From positions 1 through 64,000 of the forward strand of contig JAKAJO010000106.1 of the NCBI GenBank assembly GCA_021813745.1: DNA of 64,000 bases. The letters are read 5' to 3'. The translations under genes and the position numbers were made by a program. Shown here one piece after another: positions 51,998-59,910 of this stretch. Source of the DNA: Acidobacteriota bacterium. Its GTDB lineage: Bacteria; Acidobacteriota; Terriglobia; Terriglobales; Acidobacteriaceae. Numbering within the stretch: the stretch's first letter is position 1; each line of letters starts with the position of its first letter. The notes beneath the pieces were generated by a model. The model did no database searches. It saw only the letters and a program-made list of their open reading frames with translations, and had not been told where the DNA came from.

Positions 51998-54583
51998 TCA
52001 GAACTCGTAATGCATGCTGAGCACCACGTTGTTGGCATGGAAGTTGCGCGGTGCGGTCGCGCCCCATGCGGGTCCATTGAGTGCCGTTGGCAATCCCGCA
52101 AGACTCGCAGAGTTGCATGGAACCACCGGCACGGTCGGGTTCGCCGTAGTCGGATTCGAGGTGCTGCAATACGCAGCGCCCGAGGGTCCGCCTTCACCGT
52201 ATCCGAAGAAGTTATACTCCGCCTTCCAGATCAATCCCGGATGAACCGTCCAGGCGAGATTGACGTAAGGTGACTGATAGGTTGACACGAGCGATCCGGC
52301 CACGTCGCGCGCATCGTTATAGAACCGGCTGCCGTTGACGGAGCTGATCCTGTAACCGATGTTGGAGTGCAACCGTGCATTGGGAGACAGGATAATCGCC
52401 GCATCTCCATTCTGCGTCGGAGCATCCATGAAGTCCGCGACAGGCCCGAACTCGTAGTAATTGGTAAACAGAACCGATGCCCCCGGACAGATCGTGCCGC
52501 TTGGTGTAGCTGCGCCAGGCAGCGTCGGACTGGCGCCGGCGTCATAGCAGATGTTGGTTGTCGAATACACGTCGCTGTAGGCGTAGTGAAGATCCAGTCC
52601 GTAGTGCTCGTTGGGCATCAACGTCGCACCTACGCTGCCGACCCGTGTATGGTCCTTGTGATTGAGAGGACCATCATAGGTCGCACCTGTAAGGGCATTC
52701 TCGTTCGTGTTGTTATGTCGTTCCAGATCGTTGAAGGCGCCAGAGATCGTCGCCCACGGCCTGGGTTTGTACATGGTGTGCACGCGATAGTGCTGTAACT
52801 GCCGCGGCGAGACAGGAGTAAAAGCATTGTCGTCATACGCGATTTCCGCGCTGCCGTTCAGCGTCCAGTTTTCCGTGGGCCGCAGTGCGGCTGTGAAGAT
52901 TCCGCCCTGCTCGTTGATGCGCACCGTTCCATTCGTCGTTGCGCCCACTGCCAGCGGTGCATTATGCGGAATTCCCTCACCAATCTGGTGTGTGCGATAA
53001 CGATAGGTGAGCGAGAACCTGGCCCGCGCCGTGGCATCCCAGGTCACGATGAAGTTATTGATGACGAACCTCTGCCCGAAATAATCCGGCAAAGGCGTGC
53101 CAATCACGCCACTACCTTCCAAGGTATTCGATCCCGCCGCTCCTGTGGCTGTGGTCAGCACAGGGGAATTGATGGTCTCGTTTCCTGCCGTAGCCGGTGT
53201 GGACTGTGTCACCTCGCTGGTCATGGTTGCCGTTCCCGGCTGGTGCACTGTCCAGTAGTTGATCTGGTCGGCAATGCTGACCTTCTTCGAGGCCTGCCAC
53301 ACCACGCCATAGTCTGCCGCAAAGACGTTGCGCTTAGCCGAGGCGTTCGCAGTAATCGTCTGCGCCCGCATCGTTTTGCTCAGCCCCTGGAAGCTGTCGT
53401 AGTAGGCGGGAAGATTCATATTTGCCTGGGTATAGCGAGCATTGCCGTTCATGGTGATGTTCGGGATGCTCGCGCTCTGGAAACGAAAGATCTCCGTCGG
53501 TAGCAGAACCCGCGTGGGCTGAGTCCGTGTATAACTGACCAGCACTGCGCAGGCTGGATTCACTACCGGCAGGCCGCCCGGCGTCTGGGGCGCAGAAAGC
53601 AACGGTGAGCTACCCATGCTGTTTGTGTTGCAGGATGCGCTCGAGTAGGGTGTGAGGTTGAAATAGCTGGCAAGGAGCGCCACAGGCGTTCCGTCCGCCT
53701 CTTGCACATTGAAGTTTCCTGGATCCGCCGTGAAGTACGAATCGCCTTTATAGTGATCGACCTGCTCTTCAAAGGTCAGCTTCGTATCCGCGAGCGGCTT
53801 CCAGTCGATGCCCCCAGTGAAATCGTCGGTGCTGTTGCGCTGATATTCCTGTACGAGAATGGCGTATGATCCGGCGATTTGATACCCACTGGGCGTCAGA
53901 GACGGTCCCTGCATAATGTTTTGCGAATAGGCGAAGCGGTAGGTCACCTTGGATACCGGAAATAGGGTCAGGCTTGTATCCGTCATCCGGCGAACCGTGT
54001 TGAAAAGAAATGGAGACTGATTCACCTGCGGCCACGCAAACGAACCCGTGGGCGCAGCCGTGGGACCGATGGGAATCGACTGCCCACCCGGCACGTTGGG
54101 ATTGCCCAGCAGATCGTAGTCGAAATACTGCCGGTCGCGACGGAACATTCCCGAGAACTCGTAAATCTTGTTCTTGCTGACGTCCATCCTGGTCAGGTTG
54201 TTCGGGTCGCCTCCATATCCATTGCTGAAAGCCTGAAGGTCGTCAAAAAATGGATGCTTGTTTTCCGGCAGGGCGTGCATCTCAAAGGTCTGACCCAGCA
54301 GGCGAGGACCTGTCTGCAGATTGATCATCGAGTCATACATCGCCCGGCTTCCGGTGAGACCTGCCATGCGTCCGCCCACATCCACACTGGAGTGAACGGC
54401 GTATCCATTCGGCACGGTCATGTGCGTGGACGGTACGGGAATCTGATCGGCCGGCCCTTGCGCGGTGGCAATGCCCGGCATTCCCCATAAACTGGCAACT
54501 CCAAGAGCCAGGACAAATCGCCGGCCCCTCCCTTTCGGGGGCTGATTCTTGGGGTGCGTGTAACACAAACCTAAGATCTTCAT
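51998..54583 (-). CDS. MtrB/PioB-family outer-membrane beta-barrel
   Basis: An 861-residue outer-membrane protein that probably sheathes a multiheme cytochrome to form an electron conduit through the outer membrane. A signal peptide ends near GIATAQG (residue 42). The body has alternating amphipathic strands with repeated D/N-aromatic patterns (YEFSGMFRRDRQYFDYDLLG, KVTYRFAYSQN, RARFSLTYRYRTHQIGEG) and ends in an aromatic terminal residue (LSMHYEF), the barrel-assembly signal. The MtrB family assignment rests on size, fold pattern and the decaheme gene directly upstream. It lacks an N-terminal CXXC. All six mature cysteines fall in three close pairs (318/345, 679/699, 806/823). ATG 54583 chosen. 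Confidence 0.82.
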   Translation of the reverse strand: MKILGLCYTHPKNQPPKGRGRRFVLALGVASLWGMPGIATAQGPADQIPVPSTHMTVPNGYAVHSSVDVGGRMAGLTGSRAMYDSMINLQTGPRLLGQTFEMHALPENKHPFFDDLQAFSNGYGGDPNNLTRMDVSKNKIYEFSGMFRRDRQYFDYDLLGNPNVPGGQSIPIGPTAAPTGSFAWPQVNQSPFLFNTVRRMTDTSLTLFPVSKVTYRFAYSQNIMQGPSLTPSGYQIAGSYAILVQEYQRNSTDDFTGGIDWKPLADTKLTFEEQVDHYKGDSYFTADPGNFNVQEADGTPVALLASYFNLTPYSSASCNTNSMGSSPLLSAPQTPGGLPVVNPACAVLVSYTRTQPTRVLLPTEIFRFQSASIPNITMNGNARYTQANMNLPAYYDSFQGLSKTMRAQTITANASAKRNVFAADYGVVWQASKKVSIADQINYWTVHQPGTATMTSEVTQSTPATAGNETINSPVLTTATGAAGSNTLEGSGVIGTPLPDYFGQRFVINNFIVTWDATARARFSLTYRYRTHQIGEGIPHNAPLAVGATTNGTVRINEQGGIFTAALRPTENWTLNGSAEIAYDDNAFTPVSPRQLQHYRVHTMYKPRPWATISGAFNDLERHNNTNENALTGATYDGPLNHKDHTRVGSVGATLMPNEHYGLDLHYAYSDVYSTTNICYDAGASPTLPGAATPSGTICPGASVLFTNYYEFGPVADFMDAPTQNGDAAIILSPNARLHSNIGYRISSVNGSRFYNDARDVAGSLVSTYQSPYVNLAWTVHPGLIWKAEYNFFGYGEGGPSGAAYCSTSNPTTANPTVPVVPCNSASLAGLPTALNGPAWGATAPRNFHANNVVLSMHYEF

Positions 54584-54697
54584 ATGAAGCCTCACTTGAT
54601 CACCTCGCTCAACTCCTCCTCCGTGTGCCCGTGCGCGAAGGGTCACGAGCTACGGGCCGCGCCGTCCCAAAATCATGGGCGACGCAGCGCAGCCAAA

Positions 54698-55663
54698 CTA
54701 CCTCAGGAATGCCGCATTGATGTTCGATCCATGGATATAGGTGTGGCAGCTGGTGCAGGGCGCCAGTTCCGCCGATCCTTTTCCCATGCCATGAACCGTT
54801 CCTGCCGCGACAGGACTGTGGCACTGGTTGCAGAGCACATTGATATTCGGCATGTTCAGCAACCGGGCATTCTGTGAACCGTGCGGCGTGTGGCACGCCA
54901 TGCATCCCTCGGCCTTCACCGGAGCATGCTCGTACACAAATGGCCCACGCACATCCGTGTGGCATTTCGTGCAGATCGCGTTCTGGTCGGCAGTCGACTT
55001 CAGGTTGTTTGGCAAAAAGGTTCCGTGAACGTCATGGCAGTCGTTGCACTGGATCAGGCCTTCGTTCACTCTGTGGTGGAACGGCATATCGAACGACGGC
55101 TTCACGTCGTTGTGGCACTGGAAGCAGAGTTGCGGCTGGGAGGCCTTGAGCAGATGCTCGGGAGCCTTGCTGTCGTGAATACTGTGGCAGCTAACGCAAC
55201 TGACGTTGGCCTTCGCGTGCGGCGAGCGGTCATAGTCAGGATGCGTGCCCGCATGGCAACTGAGGCACCTCGCGTCCACATCTTTGGCGGAGGCTGTTGC
55301 CGGGTTGAAGATCTTGCTCTTGTCGCCACCACCATCCACGTGCGCCTTGCCTGCGCCGTGACAGTCTTCGCAGGTCACCGCGGAGCCATTATGCTTTCTC
55401 GCGAGGGTTGCGTGGGGGTTGGAAGCGAAGTTCTTGGATTGCGCCTCGTGGCAGGTCGCGCATACATCCGCGCCGACAAAATCGGCGGGATTGGACTGCT
55501 TGGTCTGCACATTTGCCGGTTTGGCTCCATGCGCAGGTGCTGCCATCACCGGGAGACTCAACGCCGCAGCTCCCAGCAACAGCATGAAACAGGCTCGCAG
55601 TCCCGATCTCTTGTTCGGCACCGCATTCTCTTGCAATCGCCTTACTGGCCCTTCGTTATGCAT
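54698..55663 (-). CDS. DmsE/MtrA-type decaheme c-type cytochrome
   Basis: A 321-residue periplasmic decaheme cytochrome with exactly ten CXXCH sites (CATCH, CEDCH, CLSCH, CVSCH, CFQCH, CNDCH, CTKCH, CMACH, CNQCH, CTSCH). Spacing and length fit the MtrA/DmsE/PioA family, which sits inside an MtrB-type barrel. The signal peptide spans about residues 20-46 (ACFMLLLGAAALSLPVMAAPAHG). The ATG at 55663 has AAGGTGG 6 bases upstream; the longer frame to 55783 is not used. It precedes the barrel gene in the same direction, as in mtrAB and dmsEF. Confidence 0.93.
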   Translation of the reverse strand: MHNEGPVRRLQENAVPNKRSGLRACFMLLLGAAALSLPVMAAPAHGAKPANVQTKQSNPADFVGADVCATCHEAQSKNFASNPHATLARKHNGSAVTCEDCHGAGKAHVDGGGDKSKIFNPATASAKDVDARCLSCHAGTHPDYDRSPHAKANVSCVSCHSIHDSKAPEHLLKASQPQLCFQCHNDVKPSFDMPFHHRVNEGLIQCNDCHDVHGTFLPNNLKSTADQNAICTKCHTDVRGPFVYEHAPVKAEGCMACHTPHGSQNARLLNMPNINVLCNQCHSPVAAGTVHGMGKGSAELAPCTSCHTYIHGSNINAAFLR

Positions 55664-55794
55664 CAGGTACCACCTTGGTCGCCCCTTTGTAAGTTCCATG
55701 CCCTGCCTCATTCCGTCCCTTGAATTTATTCCTGCCGCACTAATGAAGATGAATGCGATTTGACGGTCCATTCGGCCTTGCATGAGGATCTCGG

Positions 55795-55810
55795 TGTGTG
55801 GAGCGTCACC
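55795..55810. promoter_or_regulatory. Weak CRP-type box TGTGT-N6-TCACC
   Basis: Eight of ten consensus bases match TGTGA-N6-TCACA. It is centred about 140 bases before the decaheme cytochrome start. The symmetry is weaker than in the two boxes to its right. Confidence 0.35.
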
Positions 55811-55848
55811 TCATGTGCAGAATCCTATTGAGTTGATCCAATAAGCGC

Positions 55849-55864
55849 CGTGACCCTCATCACG
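55849..55864. promoter_or_regulatory. CRP-type box CGTGA-N6-TCACG
   Basis: A fully symmetric ten-base palindrome with the GTGA-N6-TCAC core, centred about 195 bases upstream of the decaheme cytochrome. The spacer ends in CA, as it does in the boxes at 47018 and 56080. Confidence 0.55.
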
Positions 55865-56079
55865 CAGGTGAAGAATTCGTCATCTTCACTCCTACGACCG
55901 GCTCGTGCGACACGTCACAAATCCCACTTCGCGGGATAAGCCCCCGATCTCCTCCCAATCGAGACCTCGAAAGGCCGCCCCAATCCGGCCGGCTGACTTC
56001 CTGCCCGTCCTGGTTCAACGGTCGCAGCCTCCGGTTCCAGCTCCATCGACATGAACTTTTTGAGTCCCTGCCCTTCAAG

Positions 56080-56095
56080 CGTGAGGCCCATCACA
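56080..56095. promoter_or_regulatory. CRP-type box CGTGA-N6-TCACA
   Basis: Nine of ten bases match the CRP core consensus. It is centred about 150 bases upstream of the Crp/Fnr-family gene and could mediate autoregulation as well as control of the divergent cytochrome genes. Confidence 0.55.
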
Positions 56096-56239
56096 TCCCA
56101 AATGCAGAAGCTGTCCGAAACTGCATAGAAGCGAAAGTCTCTTTCCCGGAGACCGACGTGCCTTCACCTTCCGCACGACCTGCCGGAGCAGGGTGCATAA
56201 GGAGAGAGGAAGCTCATCGGCGAAAGACGGGGCAAGACA

Positions 56240-56995
56240 ATGGCGGAAGCAGCGATCTCTGCAACAGTCCATCAGAAACGGCAACGGCAAATCGCCAGAC
56301 AGGCGCCCGTTGGGTGCGCTGCCTGCTCCAGCCGCCGGCCGGGATGGTTTTGTTCTTTAGGCAGCGCCGTGCTCGCGGATCTGGAACTGGCAACCTCAAC
56401 GATCTCGCTACCGGCGCAGGCATCCCTTTTTACCCAGGGCGAAGAGGCACGTTGCCTCTATCTAATTTGTAGTGGCTATCTCAAGCTGACGGCAGGACGC
56501 CCTCAGGATAAACAGATGATTGTCCGGGTTGCCGGACCGGGTTCGATGCTGGGACTGTATGCGGTGCTTTCGCACGGCGTGCACGAGGTATCGGCTGAAT
56601 CACTGACGCCCGCGCAGCTTCGCCCGGTGGAGCGAGATCGGTTCCTCGCCTTCCTTCGCGCCCACAAAGAGGCTCAAATGCGTGCCGTGCAGTGCATCTG
56701 CCAGGAATATCGCTTTGCCCTGCAGGATGCATGCCGCATCGCGCTTGCCGAGACAGTTGCTGCGCGCCTGAGCCGTCTGCTTCTCGAACTTGCTCACCAG
56801 ATTGGCGAGCATCTCCCCGAGGGCGGATTCCGGTTCCCGCTCCTTCTGACCCACGAGGAGATGGCCTCCATGGCCTGCACTACGCGCGAAACCGTGACCC
56901 GCACCCTAGGACAGTTCCGCAAAGAAGGTTGGATCTCGATCGAGGACGGGTTGATTACCCTCCAGGATCCAGAGCATCTCCAGGCTGTCGTCTAA
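56240..56995 (+). CDS. Crp/Fnr-family transcriptional regulator with N-terminal cysteine motif
   Basis: A 251-residue regulator with an effector domain (about residues 45-135), a dimerisation helix and a C-terminal winged helix. The recognition helix TTRETVTRTL keeps Arg216, Glu217 and Arg221, the three residues that in CRP read the GTGA half-site. The cAMP pocket is not conserved: the Glu and Arg of CRP (E72, R82) are replaced by Leu and Val. The N-terminus has Cys26, Cys29 and Cys38 (CX2CX8C), reminiscent of FNR-type Fe-S sensors, but no Cys stands at the FNR Cys122 position. It diverges from the cytochrome cluster, with GTGA-N6-TCAC boxes between. Probably a redox or gas sensor (inference). 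Confidence 0.88.
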   Translation: MAEAAISATVHQKRQRQIARQAPVGCAACSSRRPGWFCSLGSAVLADLELATSTISLPAQASLFTQGEEARCLYLICSGYLKLTAGRPQDKQMIVRVAGPGSMLGLYAVLSHGVHEVSAESLTPAQLRPVERDRFLAFLRAHKEAQMRAVQCICQEYRFALQDACRIALAETVAARLSRLLLELAHQIGEHLPEGGFRFPLLLTHEEMASMACTTRETVTRTLGQFRKEGWISIEDGLITLQDPEHLQAVV

Positions 56996-57104
56996 GACTC
57001 TTCCGCCGTCAATGGGCGCCGCCCCGGGCGTCCCGCTCCTGCCGGGCGCAGTCTTTCACCCGCGCTTCCCCGGTTTCCAGCTACAGCCACGCCGTGTGTC
57101 CGCC

Positions 57105-58706
57105 TTATTGCGTCACGGTGGTTTCGGCGGATCCATGTGGCGCCTTCAGATGCGGCGCATTGGGCGGCACCGGCGGCACGGGGGGCGCGGATAAGCCGCT
57201 GGCATCTCCCTTGCGGATCCGCAAATCGCCCACATCGGCCGTCAGCGTAATCCGGGCCTTCCCGCTTCCGATGTTGCCGGTCACGCTCTTGCTTTCGTCC
57301 CCGGATATCGTCAATGGGAAATCGGAAACGATGTCTCCGTTGTGTGTCTGGCCGGTCACGCTGGCTGAGGCATCCGCCGGCAAAGTGATCTCCACGTCGC
57401 CTTTACCGTTATGCGCCTCCAAGTTGTAGTTGCCAGCCGGTTCCATCGAGATTTGGCCGCGCGTGTCGCTGACATACGCATCGCCGGCCACCTGGTTCAA
57501 ATCCACATCCTTGGCTCGGGTTGTCACCCGCACCTCGCCTTTTGCCTGATTGACGTGCAGATCGTCGGAGTCCAGTGTCATATCCCCCGGCAGAGAGGCC
57601 AGTTCAAGCTCCGTGACGGATGTGTGCAGATGAACTCCATTCGCGATGTTTTCCATGTGGACATCGCCAAAGATGTCGCCATTCATCGTCACTTTACCGG
57701 TGATCTCTGAAAAGGTCACATCATTGCAGTTTCCGTCGGCCGTCAGGTCTCCATTCACCTGGTGCGCGGAAAAGTCTCCCCGACCGCCTGTGAGATGCAC
57801 TTGCACCGTGCCCTTGATTGCGTTCAGTTGCACATCTCCATGGCTCGATGTGATATTCACTCCGTTTTCCAGGCCGGCTGCGGCCACATCTCCATGGCCC
57901 GCATTGACCACAACCTGCGCTCCCTTGGGAACCTGCACCGTCAGATTCATCCGCCCCTTGTCCTGGCCCTCGGATCTCACCAGCACGGCGTTTCCGCTTA
58001 ATGTGACATGCGCTGCCTCACCCGCAAAGATCTTCTGCGCCTCGGCATCCGAGCCGGCAAAGGCGATCTCGTGGCCCTGAACACGGATCATATTGCCATC
58101 CGCCACCGTCACGCTCACGTCACCGCGCGAATTCTCAATCTGTACCGAAGCCTGCGGGGGAATAGCCATACTGATCGCCGCCTGGTCAAAGTCGTGCTGC
58201 GGCAATCCCAGAAAGTTGAAGAAATTATCCTGGTTGTCGCCCCATTGCGCGCGCAGTGGTCCCCAATTTTGCCAGCCTGCCGCCGCGAGCCCCAGAATGG
58301 CCAGCAGGATCAGCACGCCGACATACCCACCGCTTCGCCGCACCGGCCTCTCACGCCGCAGGTCCAGCGCCCACTCGCCCAGCAACGCAAGGCCGGCAAG
58401 AATCAGAAGAGTCGGCCACCAATGTCCATACCAGGTCCAGAAGTTTGCGGGAGCAATGCGGCCGCTATACAGCAGAAGCCCCACCACGCCCACTCCGATC
58501 AGGATGACGGGGCCCACAATCGATGGGACACGCGGCCCGTACGCCCCGACCATATTCGCATGCCACGCGGCACGCTGGGCGCGCATTGCGTCCCGCTGCG
58601 CCTTCCATGCTGCTCGCTGCTGCTCGCGATAGATGCGCCACTGCATGCGCGGATCGTACGGCGGCTGCCCGCCCGGAGGAGGATTGTACGGAGGTACGCT
58701 GCTCAT
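57105..58706 (-). CDS. DUF4097 beta-solenoid membrane protein with LiaF-type TM region
   Basis: A 533-residue protein. After a Pro-rich, Arg/Ala-rich cytoplasmic start, three hydrophobic segments follow (VGPVILIGVGVVGLLL, WWPTLLILAGLALLG, VGVLILLAILGLAAAG), the first two as in LiaF/DUF5668 proteins. From about residue 195 a DUF4097 region of short repeats (SRGDVSVTV, GHGDVAAAG, SHGDVQLNA) forms a probable beta-solenoid outside the membrane. The tail has PPVPPVPPN. Last gene of the ECF operon, overlapping its predecessor by 4 bases. Probable role: sensing or buffering envelope stress; no enzyme activity is expected. Confidence 0.82.
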   Translation of the reverse strand: MSSVPPYNPPPGGQPPYDPRMQWRIYREQQRAAWKAQRDAMRAQRAAWHANMVGAYGPRVPSIVGPVILIGVGVVGLLLYSGRIAPANFWTWYGHWWPTLLILAGLALLGEWALDLRRERPVRRSGGYVGVLILLAILGLAAAGWQNWGPLRAQWGDNQDNFFNFLGLPQHDFDQAAISMAIPPQASVQIENSRGDVSVTVADGNMIRVQGHEIAFAGSDAEAQKIFAGEAAHVTLSGNAVLVRSEGQDKGRMNLTVQVPKGAQVVVNAGHGDVAAAGLENGVNITSSHGDVQLNAIKGTVQVHLTGGRGDFSAHQVNGDLTADGNCNDVTFSEITGKVTMNGDIFGDVHMENIANGVHLHTSVTELELASLPGDMTLDSDDLHVNQAKGEVRVTTRAKDVDLNQVAGDAYVSDTRGQISMEPAGNYNLEAHNGKGDVEITLPADASASVTGQTHNGDIVSDFPLTISGDESKSVTGNIGSGKARITLTADVGDLRIRKGDASGLSAPPVPPVPPNAPHLKAPHGSAETTVTQ

Positions 58707-59050
58707 GACTGCCCCCCTTGTGGTCCATTCAGATCCTTGGGCGCAGCAGGTGCCTCAGCCGCTGTCGGGCCGGGCTGGGACGCGGTCCCGTAAGAGACCG
58801 GTGCGCCGGGATAAGGACCGGGATAGCTGCCTGGATACGCACCTAGCTGCATGCCTGGATAAAGCGCCTCATCTCCCGCGGCCGCCAGCGCAGCACGCTC
58901 CGCAAGCTTCAGGACACCGATCAAAATCAGTAGCAGGGGAAGAAACAGGTTCCAGCTCGCGAGGTCCGCCTGGTGCAGCAAAGCAATCACGCCGATCAGC
59001 AGCAGAACGGCCGGTCCCTTGACGCGGCGGATCAGAATATAGCGGTTCAT
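58703..59050 (-). CDS. Small LiaI/LiaF-TM-like membrane protein
   Basis: A 115-residue protein with two hydrophobic helices (GPAVLLLIGVIALLHQ and LFLPLLLILIGVLKLAERA) in the arrangement of the LiaI-LiaF-like transmembrane region. A Tyr/Pro/Gly-rich tail (PGSYPGPYPGAPVSYG) follows. It overlaps both neighbours by 4 bases (ATGA type), so it is translationally coupled within the ECF operon. Function unknown; membrane-stress accessory role inferred from context. Confidence 0.78.
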   Translation of the reverse strand: MNRYILIRRVKGPAVLLLIGVIALLHQADLASWNLFLPLLLILIGVLKLAERAALAAAGDEALYPGMQLGAYPGSYPGPYPGAPVSYGTASQPGPTAAEAPAAPKDLNGPQGGQS

Positions 59051-59910
59051 TGCGCGCCCCCTTTCGTTTCACCCACACGGCGAACGATCAGCCAAAGTCC
59101 AAAGCCGATGAACACCAGGGGCCACAGGAACGACAGGAACCGGCCGCTGACGATGCCCAGCTGGTCCAGGAGGAGGATCAATCCAAAGCCCACCAGAAAA
59201 ATGGCTCCCAGCGGCTCCTTCCTCCGCCATGAAACGGGCGGGACAGGGGGGACGGGCGGTATCGGCGGCGGCACAGGCTCGCCGTATCCGTATTCCGGTC
59301 CCGGCTGCACATACCCCGCTCCATAGGGTGCTGTACCGCCCTGCGCGGGTGGCGGCGGATAAGCGCCCGCTGTGCCGAAGGGTCCGGCGGCACCTGTCGA
59401 TGGCTGTCCTGGCCCCGCTCCAGGGTTCGCGCCGGGCGGAGGATAAGGCGTCCGTGGGTGCGAGCTCAAATTCAGCCAGCTGCCCACTTCGTTCAGACCG
59501 AGCGGATCCGGCAGCGGCAACCCATCTCGCCGCGCCACTGCAGTGTGATAGGCCTCAAATGCCTGATACAGAACCCATGCGCCAATGAAGATTCCGAAGA
59601 GCGGAAAGTGTTCCGTGATGCTGATCAGCACCGCGAAGATGACAACGTGAATCAGGCCCTTGAAGAACTGCCCGTTGTACATCGCGCCGACACCGGGAAT
59701 CAGCCCCAGCACCGCCGCTGCCGCCGGACTCGCGCCACTCGGTATCGGAGGGCCGGCAAATGGCTGCTGCAGGTTCTGCCACGCCACCAGGCACGGTTCG
59801 CACAGCACCTGGCCTCCTGGCGCCACCCGCACACATGCCGCGCACATCGCCTTCCCGCAGTTCTGGCAATACGCAGTTGCGTTTACGCCTTGGTGATTGA
59901 CGCAGTCCAT
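59047..59910 (-). CDS. B-box zinc-finger membrane protein with DUF5668-type C-terminus
   Basis: A 287-residue protein. The N-terminal zinc-binding domain has Cys3, His6, Cys15, Cys18, Cys23, Cys26, Cys37 and Cys40. Two helices follow (LGLIPGVGAMYNG, FKGLIHVVIFAVLIS), resembling TM2/DUF5683-type segments, then a long Pro/Gly-rich linker including PPPIPPVPPVPPV and a C-terminal LiaF-type pair (GAIFLVGFGLILLLDQLG, LSFLWPLVFIGFGLWLIV). The ATG at 59910 has GGAG upstream and lies inside the anti-sigma gene (28-base overlap). Probably a membrane component of the stress response. Confidence 0.82.
   Translation of the reverse strand: MDCVNHQGVNATAYCQNCGKAMCAACVRVAPGGQVLCEPCLVAWQNLQQPFAGPPIPSGASPAAAAVLGLIPGVGAMYNGQFFKGLIHVVIFAVLISITEHFPLFGIFIGAWVLYQAFEAYHTAVARRDGLPLPDPLGLNEVGSWLNLSSHPRTPYPPPGANPGAGPGQPSTGAAGPFGTAGAYPPPPAQGGTAPYGAGYVQPGPEYGYGEPVPPPIPPVPPVPPVSWRRKEPLGAIFLVGFGLILLLDQLGIVSGRFLSFLWPLVFIGFGLWLIVRRVGETKGGAQ

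Larger units (their letters stand above)
55664..56239. other. Divergent regulatory region: cytochrome cluster / Crp-Fnr gene
   Basis: 576 bases without a gene. It contains three candidate CRP-type boxes (listed separately), a 7-bp inverted repeat GTGAAGA-N8-TCTTCAC at 55868-55889, and the ribosome-binding site for the decaheme gene. No -10/-35 pair could be placed with confidence. Confidence 0.6.

Noticed and set aside
55827..55842. ATTG-N8-CAAT as an FNR-type box
   Set aside because: Only four bases per arm match, and the regulator has CRP-like rather than FNR-like recognition residues.
55868..55889. Inverted repeat GTGAAGA-N8-TCTTCAC as a CRP-type site
   Set aside because: The half-site spacing is wrong for the family: GTGA and TCAC are 14 bases apart instead of 6. 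It may be a hairpin or a site for another protein.
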